Of a stretch of DNA of 64,000 nt, positions 34,083 to 42,544 are shown one piece after another (position 1 is the stretch's first letter; every line of letters starts with the position of its first letter). The notes beneath the pieces are model-generated. The model saw only the letters and a program-made list of their open reading frames with translations. It ran no database searches and was not told where the DNA came from. Source of the DNA: an uncultured Rhodospirillales bacterium (GTDB taxonomy: Bacteria > Pseudomonadota > Alphaproteobacteria > Acetobacterales > Acetobacteraceae); contig CAILMF010000081.1 in assembly GCA_903835235.1 (NCBI GenBank), forward strand, positions 1 to 64,000. The letters are read 5' to 3'. Position numbers and translations under genes: made by a program.

Positions 34083-35060
34083 ATGCAACGTCGCCACCTG
34101 CTGGGCCTGGCCGCTGGCCTGGCACTGCCGAACATCGCCCGCGCCCAGAGCGCCTGGCCAACGCGCATGCCGATCCGGCTGATCGTCACCTTCCCGCCGG
34201 GCGGCCTGGCCGACACGGTCTCCCGCCTGCTGGTGCCCTCGCTCTCGGCCGCGCTGGGGCAGCAGGTGGTGGTGGAGAACCGCGCCGGCGCGGGTGGCTC
34301 CATCGGCGCCGACATGTGCGCCAAGGCGGCGCCGGACGGCTATACGCTGGTGGTCAGCCATGCCAGCCCGCACGGCATCGCGCCCGGCATCTACCCGCAG
34401 CTGCCCTATGACCCCGTGGCGGATTTCAGCCACCTGGCGATGATTTGCGACACCGGCAATGCCCTGATGGTCAAGGCCGACAGTCCGATCAAGACCATGG
34501 CGGACTACATTGCCGCGGCGAAGTCGGCGCGCGGCGTGCGCTACGGCAGCAGCGGCATCGGCAGCATCACCCACCTGATGGGCGAAGTGCTGGCCAAGGA
34601 AGCCCACCTGACCAAGCTGGACCACGTGCCCTACCGCGGCAGCGCGCCGGCCCTGCAGGACATGCTGGCCGGCCAGATCGAGAGCCTGTTCGACCCGCTG
34701 ACCACCTATGTGGGCATGCTGAAGGACGGCACGCTGCGGGCGCTGGCGGTTTCCACCCCGGCCCGGGTGCCGGCGGTGCCAAGCGTGCCGACCTTCGCCG
34801 AGCTGGGGCTGCCGCGGCTGACCTGCACCACCTGGATCGGCATTTCCGGGCCCAAGGGCCTGCCGGCGCCCATCGCCACCAAGCTGACCGAGGTGGCGGT
34901 GGCGGCCATGGCCAATGCGGACATCCGCCAGAAGCTGGCCGACCTGGCCAGCTACCCGCCGCCGGCGCCGCTGACCGGTGCGGCCTATGCCCGCTACATC
35001 GGCGACTACGTGAAGGAATGGACCGGCGTGGCCAAGGCGGCCGGCATCGTCGCCGGTTGA
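34083..35060 (+). CDS. Bug/TctC-type periplasmic solute receptor (3)
   Basis: A 325-residue receptor with signal MQRRHLLGLAAGLALPNIARAQ and the canonical IRLIVTFPPGGLADTVSRLL, VVENRAGAGGSIGAD, DGYTLVVSHAS and HVPYRGSAPALQDMLAGQ segments. GAAGGAA lies at proper spacing before the ATG. It follows the racemase-superfamily gene on the same strand. No transporter membrane subunits nearby. Ligand unknown. Confidence 0.92.
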   Translation: MQRRHLLGLAAGLALPNIARAQSAWPTRMPIRLIVTFPPGGLADTVSRLLVPSLSAALGQQVVVENRAGAGGSIGADMCAKAAPDGYTLVVSHASPHGIAPGIYPQLPYDPVADFSHLAMICDTGNALMVKADSPIKTMADYIAAAKSARGVRYGSSGIGSITHLMGEVLAKEAHLTKLDHVPYRGSAPALQDMLAGQIESLFDPLTTYVGMLKDGTLRALAVSTPARVPAVPSVPTFAELGLPRLTCTTWIGISGPKGLPAPIATKLTEVAVAAMANADIRQKLADLASYPPPAPLTGAAYARYIGDYVKEWTGVAKAAGIVAG

Positions 35061-35115
35061 GCCGGGCGGGCGGGAATGGTTACCATTCCCGCCTGTTGGA
35101 CAAGGGATTGCCGTG

Positions 35116-35448
35116 ATGGAAGTCACGCATTCGCCGATCCCCGGCGGCCTGGTGCTGCACCTGGCCGGGCGGCTGGACCAGCTCACCGCGCCGATGGTGG
35201 AGCCGCAGGTGATGACGGCGCTGCCGGAGAACGGCGTGCTGGTGCTGGACCTGGCGCGGCTGCGCTACTGTTCCTCGGCGGGGTTGCGGGTGCTGCTGGT
35301 GGCGGTGAAGCAGGCGGCGGCGAACCGCACGCGCTTCGGCCTGGCCGGCGTGCAGCCGGCGGTGGCGGAGATGCTGGAAAGCACCGGCGTGGACAAGGTG
35401 GTGCCGAGCTTTCCGAGTGCGCGGGAGGCGGCGGTGGCGCTGGGGTGA
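35116..35448 (+). CDS. STAS-domain protein (anti-sigma factor antagonist type)
   Basis: A 110-residue single STAS domain. Typical strands GGLVLHLAGRLD and NGVLVLDLARLRYCSSAGLRVLL are present; the phosphorylatable Ser lies in the YCSSAG loop, as in SpoIIAA/RsbV. It would act in a partner-switching circuit, but no anti-sigma kinase or phosphatase gene is adjacent. AAGGG precedes both GTG 35113 and ATG 35116; the ATG is preferred. Its stop overlaps the next start (GTGA). Confidence 0.88.
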   Translation: MEVTHSPIPGGLVLHLAGRLDQLTAPMVEPQVMTALPENGVLVLDLARLRYCSSAGLRVLLVAVKQAAANRTRFGLAGVQPAVAEMLESTGVDKVVPSFPSAREAAVALG

Positions 35449-35651
35449 AGACCACCTACGACCCCGAGGCCGATGCCGCCTATGTGCGCCTGGCGCCGGC
35501 CGGCGTGCGCGTTGCCGATACCCGGGAGGTCGAGCCCGGCATCGTGCTGGACCTGGATGCCGAGGGGCGGCTGGTGGGGATCGAAGTGCTGAATGTACGG
35601 TCCCGCGTGGCGGCAGGGGCCGCCGGCCTTGTGCAACTGCCGGCGGCCTGA
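35445..35651 (+). CDS. DUF2283 family small protein
   Basis: A 68-residue protein of the DUF2283 family, recognised from the YDPEADAAYVRLAP start and the DLDAEGRLVGIEVLNVRSR core. The GTG start at 35445 overlaps the STAS stop as GTGA, giving translational coupling. DUF2283 proteins are short beta-rich proteins of unknown function, sometimes beside toxin-antitoxin genes; no toxin gene is seen here. Confidence 0.8.
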   Translation: MKTTYDPEADAAYVRLAPAGVRVADTREVEPGIVLDLDAEGRLVGIEVLNVRSRVAAGAAGLVQLPAA

Positions 35652-35657
35652 GCTGCC

Positions 35658-36551
35658 TCAGCCCGCCTCATCCTTGCAGAACCGCGCCACTTCCTCATGC
35701 GTGGCGAACCACACGCCGTCATGTCCCTTGATGTACTCGACCAGCGCTTCCAGCATGGTGATGCGGCTGCGGTGGCCGATGATGTGCGGGTGCATGGTCA
35801 GCAGGAACAGCCCGCCCTCGGCATAGGCGCCGTCGAACTCGGCCTTGAAGATCTCCAGCACGGATGAAGGCGGCGTATAGGGCCGCAACCCGGAAAAACG
35901 GACGAACATGAAGTAGGGCGCGTCGTCCCTGATCCATTCGGGCGGCAATTCCACCACGCCGGTGGGGCGGCCCTGGTCCATCAGTTCATAGGGTTCGTCA
36001 TCGCCCATCAGGCTGCTGTCGTAGAGCAGGCCCATCTCCTCGATGATGCCCATGGTATCCACGCTGAAGTCCCAGGACGCGGTACGAATGCCCACCGGGC
36101 GGCGGCCGCTGACCTTTTCCAGCACGTCGGCGCTGCGCAGCGTCAGCTCGCGCTCCACGCCCGGCGGCAGGCTGGTATTCGCCTCGTGAATCCAGCTGTG
36201 GATGCCGATCTCGTGGCCTTCATCCGCCAGGGCGCGCTGCTCGTCCGGGTAGATCAGCGCGGTCACGGCGGGCACGTAGAAGCTGGCGCGGATGGAGTGG
36301 CGGTCCAGCAGGCGGCGGATGCGCGGCACGCCCTGGCGGTTGCCGTACTGCCCCTGGCTGATGCGCATCGGGCTTTCATCGCCGTCGCGCAAAGGCGTGG
36401 TGTCGTGGTCGCTATCAAAACTCAGCGCCACGGCGCAGCGGGCGCCGCCGGGCCAGCAGCGCGGCTTCAGGCTGCGGCCGGCGCGGGCGCGGTTGATCGC
36501 GGTGCGCCAGTAGTCCTCGGGCCATTCCCAGGGCTTTTTCGGGTCTGCCAT
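35658..36551 (-). CDS. Polysaccharide deacetylase-family protein (PuuE/HpPgdA-like)
   Basis: A 297-residue NodB-fold hydrolase. The metal-site motif is CAVALSFDSDHDT with Asp-x-x-x, plus EIGIHSWIHEAN supplying two His. ASWDFSVDTMGIIEEMGLLYDSS and MHPHIIGHRSRI match the cytosolic PuuE/peptidoglycan-deacetylase-like subgroup. No signal peptide is visible. The ATG at 36551 has GGAG at good spacing, the upstream ATG at 36557 does not. It lies 21 bp downstream of an outer-membrane-like gene on the same strand. Substrate may be an amide or N-acetyl sugar. Confidence 0.87.
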   Translation of the reverse strand: MADPKKPWEWPEDYWRTAINRARAGRSLKPRCWPGGARCAVALSFDSDHDTTPLRDGDESPMRISQGQYGNRQGVPRIRRLLDRHSIRASFYVPAVTALIYPDEQRALADEGHEIGIHSWIHEANTSLPPGVERELTLRSADVLEKVSGRRPVGIRTASWDFSVDTMGIIEEMGLLYDSSLMGDDEPYELMDQGRPTGVVELPPEWIRDDAPYFMFVRFSGLRPYTPPSSVLEIFKAEFDGAYAEGGLFLLTMHPHIIGHRSRITMLEALVEYIKGHDGVWFATHEEVARFCKDEAG

Positions 36552-36572
36552 CGTCATGCTCCGTCGGCTGCT

Positions 36573-37832
36573 TCAGAAGGGTAGGCTGACCACGAAGGAA
36601 GTGCCAAAGCCCTGCACGCGCTCGCCCAACTCGTTGCGGTGGCGCCAGTCCAGCGAGATCGCGGCGTTGTTCAGCAGCGCCAGGCCGGTGGCGCGGCCCA
36701 GGTCGAGCGTGGCGTTGGCGGTGTGCTGGCGGCCCATGGCGCGGTCCCCCACCGGGGCATCGGTCTCGCGCCGCTGCATCCAGGCATAGGCGATGCTGAG
36801 GGCGCCGCGCTTCAGGGTCAGCGCCGCCGTCCACCAATCCGCGTTGCGGCCCTGGTAGCCATCGGCGCCGGTGCGGCGGGCGTATTCCAGCGCCGGCACC
36901 AGCAGCATCCCGGCGGGCAGCGGGAAGGCGCCCTCGATGCCCGCGACGCTGCCGATCTCGTTCGCGGCGCGGCCGGCGAGTTGCGCGTCCAGCCCGGCGC
37001 GGCGGACCGAGAGGCCGGCATTGTAAGCGACCTGACCGCCGGGCACCTCGATTTCGGTGCCGACCCAGGAGAGGGTGGCGCCGCCCAGGCCGCGACGATT
37101 GTCCGCCCCGCCCATCAGCCGGCTGGCGCGCCAGCGCTGGCGGATGCTGGTGGTCTCGGTGCCGGTCAGCGGGTCGGCTTCGGTGGTGGCCAGGGTCCAG
37201 CGTGGGGCGAAGGCGCTGGCGGAAAGGAAGCTGGTATCGGCCTGGAAGACCTCGAATTGCAGGCTCTGGTAGCCAAGCGGGTCCGGCAGATCGAGGATCT
37301 CGTCCATCCAGATCCGCGCCCCGGCGCCGAGCTTTTCCCGCAGCTGGTAGTCGCCGGCGTAGTCGGCGCCGAACACGCCGGGGGCGCGCGACCAGGCGGC
37401 GCCGAAGCGCGGGTTGATCTTGCCGGCGAAGACCCGCCAGGGATCCTGGGTCCAGCGGAGGATCAGGGTTTCGGCATAGCCGGTATGGCTGGGCACCAGG
37501 CCGGCCGGGCTGGTCGGCCCCGGTTCCAGCCGCAGCGTGGTGGAAACCGAGAAGCCCGCGGGTCCCTGCAACTTGGCCGAAACGGCGCTGCGGCCATAGG
37601 CCTGGTCGGTGAACTGGTTGCCCTGGCGCATGCGTTCGTAGCTGAGCTGGTTCACCAGCTGGCCGTCCAGGCTGAAGGGCGGCGGTTGTTCGCCCTGCTG
37701 GTCCGGGGCTTCCACGTTGCGCAGCCGGCTGGCCAGGTTGCCGGGCGGCGTGCGGCTGCGGGCGAGGACCAGGGTTGGCGCCAGCAAGGCCAGCACGAGG
37801 AGGAGGAGCAGGGAGCGGGCCGGGAATCGCAT
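36573..37832 (-). CDS. Predicted outer-membrane beta-barrel protein
   Basis: A 419-residue protein with a signal peptide (LLLLLVLALLAPTLVLA) and alternating beta-strand pattern through most of its length (TLRWTQDPWRVFAGKIN; AALTLKRGALSIAYAW). It ends in GFGTSFVVSLPF, with the C-terminal Phe typical of outer-membrane barrels. I cannot assign it to a named porin family. It precedes the deacetylase gene by 21 bp and they probably form an operon, so it could be an uptake or export channel for the deacetylase substrate. Confidence 0.72.
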   Translation of the reverse strand: MRFPARSLLLLLVLALLAPTLVLARSRTPPGNLASRLRNVEAPDQQGEQPPPFSLDGQLVNQLSYERMRQGNQFTDQAYGRSAVSAKLQGPAGFSVSTTLRLEPGPTSPAGLVPSHTGYAETLILRWTQDPWRVFAGKINPRFGAAWSRAPGVFGADYAGDYQLREKLGAGARIWMDEILDLPDPLGYQSLQFEVFQADTSFLSASAFAPRWTLATTEADPLTGTETTSIRQRWRASRLMGGADNRRGLGGATLSWVGTEIEVPGGQVAYNAGLSVRRAGLDAQLAGRAANEIGSVAGIEGAFPLPAGMLLVPALEYARRTGADGYQGRNADWWTAALTLKRGALSIAYAWMQRRETDAPVGDRAMGRQHTANATLDLGRATGLALLNNAAISLDWRHRNELGERVQGFGTSFVVSLPF

Positions 37833-37947
37833 CCTCGCGAGGCTAGCGGCGCCCCCGCGATTGCGCTACCGCAGCGCCACGTCGCGGGGGTGGTCGCCGG
37901 AGGGCAATGCCGGCAAGGTCCGCGGCGACAGCACGGAAGGCGACAGC

Positions 37948-39345
37948 ATGCCCGAGCCCACCGACCCCGCCCTGATGTCGGCCGAGACGCTGCTTGGTCT
38001 CTATGCCCGGCGGCAGCTTTCCCCGGTGGAGGCGCTGAAGGCGGTGCTGGAGCGGGTGGCGCGCTTCAACCCCTGGGTCAACGCCTTCGCGGTGATGAAC
38101 CCGAAGGCGCTGGCCGCGGCCGGGGAGAGCGAGGCGCGCTGGATGGCCGGGCGGCCGATGGGCCTGCTGGATGGCGTGCCGAGCACGGTGAAGGACCTGC
38201 TGAACCTGGCGGGGTTTCCCACCCGGCGCGGCAGCAAGACCACGGACAGCACGCCCGCCACCGAAGACGCGCCGGCGGTGCTGGGGCTGAAGCAGGCCGG
38301 GGCGGTGATCCTGGGCAAGACCACCACCACGGAGTTCGGCTGGAAGTCGCCGGGCGACTGCCCGCTGCATGGCATTACCCGCAACCCCTGGAACCGCGAG
38401 CGGACAGTCGGCGGCTCGTCCTCGGGCGCCGGGGCGGCGGGGGCGGCGTGTTTCGGGCCGCTGCATATCGGCACGGATGCCGGTGGCAGCGTGCGCATTC
38501 CCGCGGCCTTCTGCGGCCTGGTGGGGCTGAAGCCGAGCTTCGGGCGGATTCCGCAATGGCCGTTGGGCGCCTTCGCCAACGTGGCCTGCGCCGGGCCGAT
38601 GACCCGGACGGTGCGCGACAACGCGCTGATGTTCAGCGCCATGGCGCGGCACGACCTGCGCGACCCCTTCTGCCTGCCGGACGAAAAGCGCGACTGGCGC
38701 GACGGCATCGAGGATGGCGTGCAGGGCCTGCGCGTGGGCGTGGTGACGCGCCTGGGCTTCGAGCCGCCGCTGGATGCCGATGGCCGCGCGGCGCTGGAGG
38801 GCGCGGCGCGCATGCTGGAGGAGCAGGGCGCGATCGTCGAGGAAGCCGACCCGATGTTCCCGGATACGCGCGCGATCTTTGGCCGGGTCTGGGGCGTGGC
38901 GCTGGCCCGGCTGGTGCAGACCATGCCGGCCGACAAGCGCGCGCTGCTGGATGCGGGGCTGGACGAAGTGGCGCGGCTGGAAGGCGGCATGAGCGCGGTC
39001 GACTTTCTGGGAGCTGAGGCGATGCGGATCGAGGCCGCGCATGCCGCGGCGCGCTTCCACCAGAAATACGACCTGATGCTGACGGCCTGCACGCCGACCG
39101 CCGCCTTCGCCGCCGACCAGCCGACGCTGCACCCGGTGCAGGCGCTGTGGCGCGACTGGGCGCCCTGGACCTTCGCCTTCAACCTGACGCGGCAGCCGGC
39201 GATTTCTGTGCCCATCGGTATCGACGAGCACGGCATGCCGCGCGCGGTGCAGTTGGCCGCCGCGCTGTACCGCGACGACCTGGTGTTCCGCGCCGCCCGC
39301 GCGTTGGAAGTCGCCGCCGAAATCCCCCTTGCCCAGCCGGAGTAG
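37948..39345 (+). CDS. Amidase-signature family hydrolase
   Basis: A 465-residue amidase. The Ser-cisSer-Lys triad region is intact: Lys82 (PSTVKDLLNLAG), the GGSSSGAGAAGA glycine/serine loop at 155-166, and nucleophile Ser181 (GTDAGGSVRIPAAFCG). The ATG at 37948 is preceded by GGAAGG. It heads an operon with a fumarylacetoacetate hydrolase-family gene (4-bp gap) and a Bug receptor (overlapping), suggesting a catabolic module for an amide or carboxylate. Substrate unknown. Confidence 0.93.
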   Translation: MPEPTDPALMSAETLLGLYARRQLSPVEALKAVLERVARFNPWVNAFAVMNPKALAAAGESEARWMAGRPMGLLDGVPSTVKDLLNLAGFPTRRGSKTTDSTPATEDAPAVLGLKQAGAVILGKTTTTEFGWKSPGDCPLHGITRNPWNRERTVGGSSSGAGAAGAACFGPLHIGTDAGGSVRIPAAFCGLVGLKPSFGRIPQWPLGAFANVACAGPMTRTVRDNALMFSAMARHDLRDPFCLPDEKRDWRDGIEDGVQGLRVGVVTRLGFEPPLDADGRAALEGAARMLEEQGAIVEEADPMFPDTRAIFGRVWGVALARLVQTMPADKRALLDAGLDEVARLEGGMSAVDFLGAEAMRIEAAHAAARFHQKYDLMLTACTPTAAFAADQPTLHPVQALWRDWAPWTFAFNLTRQPAISVPIGIDEHGMPRAVQLAAALYRDDLVFRAARALEVAAEIPLAQPE

Positions 39346-39349
39346 CCGC

Positions 39350-40234
39350 ATGCGCCTCGTGACCTTCAAGAAGCCGAACACTGTCGGCACCCATATCGGC
39401 GCGCTGCGCGAGGATGGTGCGGTGCTGGACCTGGCCGCGGTGGATGCCGCGCTGGCCGGCGGCAACATGCCCGCCTTCATCAGCGGCGGCGCCGCGGCGC
39501 TGGACCACGCCCGGAAGGCGGCGCTGACCGCACCGGTGGCGGAGGGCGCGACGCTCTGCGCCCCGATCCCGCAACCGCCGAAGAACGTCTTCTGCGTCGG
39601 CAAGAACTACTTCGAGCATGCGGCCGAGTTCGCCGGCAGTGGCTTCGATGCGTCGTCCAAGGAAGTGGTGCCGGAAGCGCCGGTGGTGTTCAGCAAGCCG
39701 GCCACCGCCATCATCGCGCCGGGCGAGCCGATTCTGGCGCACCTGGATACCTCGGCCAGCACGGACTACGAGGGCGAGTTGGCGGTGGTGATCGGCAAGG
39801 GCGGCCGCGGGATTTCCAAGGCGGAGGCGCTGAGCCATGTGTTCGGCTACACCATCGTCAACGACGTCACCGCGCGCACGTTGCAGCACAAGCATCGGCA
39901 GTGGATCATCGGCAAGGGCATCGACAGCTTCTGCCCGATGGGCCCCGCCATTCTGACCGCGGACGAGGTGCCGGACCCGACCAAGCTGCACCTGACCACG
40001 CATGTGAACGGGGAGAAGCGCCAGGACGTGCTGGTGGCGGCGCTGATCTTCGACATCCCGACCCTGATCGAGTGCATCAGCACCTACATCACGCTGGAGC
40101 CGGGCGACGTGATCGCCACCGGCACGCCGGTGGGCGTGGGCATCGGCTTCAAGCCGCCGGTGTTCCTGAAGCAGGGCGATGTGGTCCGCGTGGAAGTGGC
40201 CGGCATCGGCGTGCTGGAGAACCCGGTGCTGTGA
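39350..40234 (+). CDS. Fumarylacetoacetate hydrolase-family protein
   Basis: A 294-residue FAH-fold enzyme. Metal-binding acidic residues lie in TDYEGELAVVIGKGG, with the NDVTARTLQHKH and GKGIDSFCPMGPAIL segments of the acylpyruvase/hydratase-like branch and GTPVGVG at the C-terminus. The ATG at 39350 follows GGAG in the intercistronic gap. It sits between the amidase and a Bug receptor, whose GTG overlaps its stop (GTGA). Likely cleaves a C-C bond or isomerises a keto acid derived from the imported compound. Confidence 0.92.
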   Translation: MRLVTFKKPNTVGTHIGALREDGAVLDLAAVDAALAGGNMPAFISGGAAALDHARKAALTAPVAEGATLCAPIPQPPKNVFCVGKNYFEHAAEFAGSGFDASSKEVVPEAPVVFSKPATAIIAPGEPILAHLDTSASTDYEGELAVVIGKGGRGISKAEALSHVFGYTIVNDVTARTLQHKHRQWIIGKGIDSFCPMGPAILTADEVPDPTKLHLTTHVNGEKRQDVLVAALIFDIPTLIECISTYITLEPGDVIATGTPVGVGIGFKPPVFLKQGDVVRVEVAGIGVLENPVL

Positions 40235-41211
40235 GCGACCAGGCGGGGCTGCTGCGACGTTCCTTGCTGGCGGCGCTGGCGGCATCGCCCGCCCTGGCGC
40301 AGGGCACGGCGTTTCCGGACCACGCGCTCTCCATGGTCGTCGCCTTTCCACCTGGTGGCCAGGCCGATGTGGTGGCACGGCCGGTGGCGGCGGGGCTGGA
40401 GCGGCTGTGGAAGCAGCCGGTGCCGGTGGTCAATCGCGCCGGCGCTTCCGGCGAGCTGGGCAACAGCTTCGTCGCCCGCGCCGCGCCGGATGGGCATACG
40501 CTGCTGATGGCGCTGTCCTCCCTGGCCGTGCTGCCGGAAGCGGCGCGGCTGTTCGGGCGCGCCCCGGCCTATGAGCTGGACCAGCTGGCGCCGATTGCGC
40601 TGTTCACCGCGGACCCGACCTTCCTGGTGGTGCCGGCGGCCTCGCCCTGGCAGAATCTGGACGACTTCCTGGCGGATGCGAAGCGCCGGCCGGGGGCGGT
40701 CAGCTATTCCTCCTCGGGCAATTACTCGGCGCTGCATGTGCCCATGGCCATGCTGGCGGCGGCGGCCGAGGTGCAGTTGCTGCACGTGCCCTTCCAAGGC
40801 GGCGCCCCGGCGCTGACGGCGTTGCTGGCCGGCCAGGTGCAGGCGCTGTCCTCCGGCCCTGGCCCGGTGGCGGCGCATGTCCGGGACGGCCGGCTGCGCG
40901 TGCTGGCCAGCTGGGGGGCGCAGCGCTTCGCCGAGTTTCCGCAGGCGCCGACGCTGCTGGAAAAGGGTTTTGCCGGGTGTGAGTACTACATCTGGTGCGG
41001 CGTCTTCGCGCCCGCCGCGACGCCAGCGCCGGTGCGGGAAGCGCTGCGCGCCGGCATGGCCAGCGTGGCGCGAGACCCGGAGGTGCAGCGTGCCCTGGCG
41101 GCTGGCGGCAACACGCTGGACTACCGCGACGGCGCGGCCTTCGAGAGCTTCTTCCGTGCTGATGCCGCCAGGTTGGCCCAGGTGGTCCGCCGCATCGGCA
41201 AGGTGGAGTAG
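40231..41211 (+). CDS. Bug/TctC-type periplasmic solute receptor (4)
   Basis: A 326-residue receptor starting at GTG 40231, in GTGA overlap with the FAH-family stop. Signal peptide LLRRSLLAALAASPALAQ is followed by the characteristic LSMVVAFPPGGQADVVARPVA, VVNRAGASGELGN, DGHTLLMAL and HVPFQGGAPALTALLAGQ. It is the third gene of an amidase-FAH-receptor operon, so its ligand is probably the substrate of those enzymes. Three tandem hairpins follow its stop. Confidence 0.91.
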   Translation: MSDQAGLLRRSLLAALAASPALAQGTAFPDHALSMVVAFPPGGQADVVARPVAAGLERLWKQPVPVVNRAGASGELGNSFVARAAPDGHTLLMALSSLAVLPEAARLFGRAPAYELDQLAPIALFTADPTFLVVPAASPWQNLDDFLADAKRRPGAVSYSSSGNYSALHVPMAMLAAAAEVQLLHVPFQGGAPALTALLAGQVQALSSGPGPVAAHVRDGRLRVLASWGAQRFAEFPQAPTLLEKGFAGCEYYIWCGVFAPAATPAPVREALRAGMASVARDPEVQRALAAGGNTLDYRDGAAFESFFRADAARLAQVVRRIGKVE

Positions 41212-41223
41212 CTTTCTCCCGTC

Positions 41224-41296
41224 GCCGGGCTTTTCGCCCGGCGGCGTGCCGACCGGCCTTTTCGGCCGGCGGCGACCGACCGGGCTTTTCGCCCGG
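41224..41296. repeat. Three tandem hairpins with identical TTTTC loops
   Basis: Stem-loops GCCGGGC-TTTTC-GCCCGGC (41224-41242), CCGGCC-TTTTC-GGCCGG (41253-41269) and CCGGGC-TTTTC-GCCCGG (41280-41296) repeat every 27-28 bp after the receptor gene. The stem of the middle unit carries compensating base changes. Candidate 3'-end stabiliser or extragenic repeat. Confidence 0.9.
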
Positions 41297-41338
41297 CGGC
41301 GAGAATGCAAGGCTGGCCCCAGCAAAAGGGGGCGCCGC

Positions 41339-42544
41339 ATGAGCACCGAGTCCGAGATCACCGCCTGGCTGGCGACGCAGCAGGGCGCCATGCTCGCCGA
41401 GTTGGAGCGCATGGTGAACACCGATGGCGGCAGCTACGACAAGGCCGGCGTCGACCAGGTGGGCGCGCAGATAAAAGCGTTCTGCGAGGGCCATGGCATC
41501 CCGGTGGAGGTGGTGCCGCGGCAGAACCATGGCGACTGCCTGAAGGCGCGCGTCGTCGCCTCCGGCGGCGCGGGGAAAAAGTCCAGCCCCGGCACCATGT
41601 CCGGCGGCAACGAGAGGCAAAAAATCGTGCTGATGGGCCACCGCGACACGGTGTTCCCCAAGGGCGAGCCGACGCGCCGGCCCTTCACCATCAAGGACGG
41701 TATCGCCTACGGCCCCGGCGTGGCCGACATGAAGGCCGGCCTTGTCATGAACATGTTTATCCTTGTTGCCTTCCAGAAGTTCGGCGGTGCGCCGGCGGAC
41801 CTGCTGGGGCTGTTCACGGGTGACGAGGAGATTGGGTCACCCGAAGGGCGCGAAGTCATCGAGGCGACGGCGCGCGAGGCCCGCGTGGTGTTCAACAGCG
41901 AACCTGGCCGGCCCAGTGGCAATGTCGTCACGGGTCGCAAGGGCGGCGTCTTCTCGGTCTTCGATATCGAGGGCAAGGCGGCGCATTCCGGCGGCAACTT
42001 CGAGGCCGGTATCAGCGCCATCGGCGAGCTGGCGGCGAAGATCACCGCCATCCATGCGCTGACCGACCTGAAGCGCGGCATCACGCTGAATGTCGGCCTG
42101 GTCTCCGGCGGGCAGAGCGTGAATACGGTGGCGCCCTCGGCGCAGGGCCAGATCGACCTGCGCTATGTCGAGCTGCCCGACCGCGACGAGGTGATGGGCC
42201 GCATCCACGACATCGTGGGCCGCAGCTACATCCCCGGCACCAAGGCCCGGCTGACCATCAAGGGCGAGTTCCGCTCGCTGAACGCCACCGAGACCAGCGA
42301 CAAGCTGTTCCGGCTGTACCAGAGCACCGCGGCGGCCAGCGGCCTGAAGGTGGAGGGCGAGTTCAGCGGCGGCTGCGCCGACAGCGGCTTCACCGCCGCC
42401 ATGGGCGCGCCGACCATCTGTGCGGTCGGCCCGGTGGGTGGCAAGGCGCATAGCCCCGAGGAATATCTGGAAGTGGGCAGCATGGTGCCGCGGGCCCAGG
42501 CCATGGCGCGGGCGATCCTGCGGCTTGAGAGCGCGGGGCTGTGA
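41339..42544 (+). CDS. M20-family metallopeptidase/deacylase (ArgE/DapE type)
   Basis: A 401-residue di-zinc hydrolase. Metal ligands appear in LMGHRDTVFPKG, YGPGVADMKAG, GDEEIGSPEG and the C-terminal GGKAHSPEEYLE; the dimerisation domain begins near KAAHSGGNFEAG. The ATG at 41339 has AAGGGGG upstream. A ~15-residue Gly/Ser/Lys insertion (GKKSSPGTMSGGNERQ, about 80-95) before the first metal motif is unusual. Its stop overlaps the SGNH gene start (GTGA). Probable role: hydrolysis of an N-acyl or peptide-like compound; exact substrate unknown. Confidence 0.92.
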   Translation: MSTESEITAWLATQQGAMLAELERMVNTDGGSYDKAGVDQVGAQIKAFCEGHGIPVEVVPRQNHGDCLKARVVASGGAGKKSSPGTMSGGNERQKIVLMGHRDTVFPKGEPTRRPFTIKDGIAYGPGVADMKAGLVMNMFILVAFQKFGGAPADLLGLFTGDEEIGSPEGREVIEATAREARVVFNSEPGRPSGNVVTGRKGGVFSVFDIEGKAAHSGGNFEAGISAIGELAAKITAIHALTDLKRGITLNVGLVSGGQSVNTVAPSAQGQIDLRYVELPDRDEVMGRIHDIVGRSYIPGTKARLTIKGEFRSLNATETSDKLFRLYQSTAAASGLKVEGEFSGGCADSGFTAAMGAPTICAVGPVGGKAHSPEEYLEVGSMVPRAQAMARAILRLESAGL

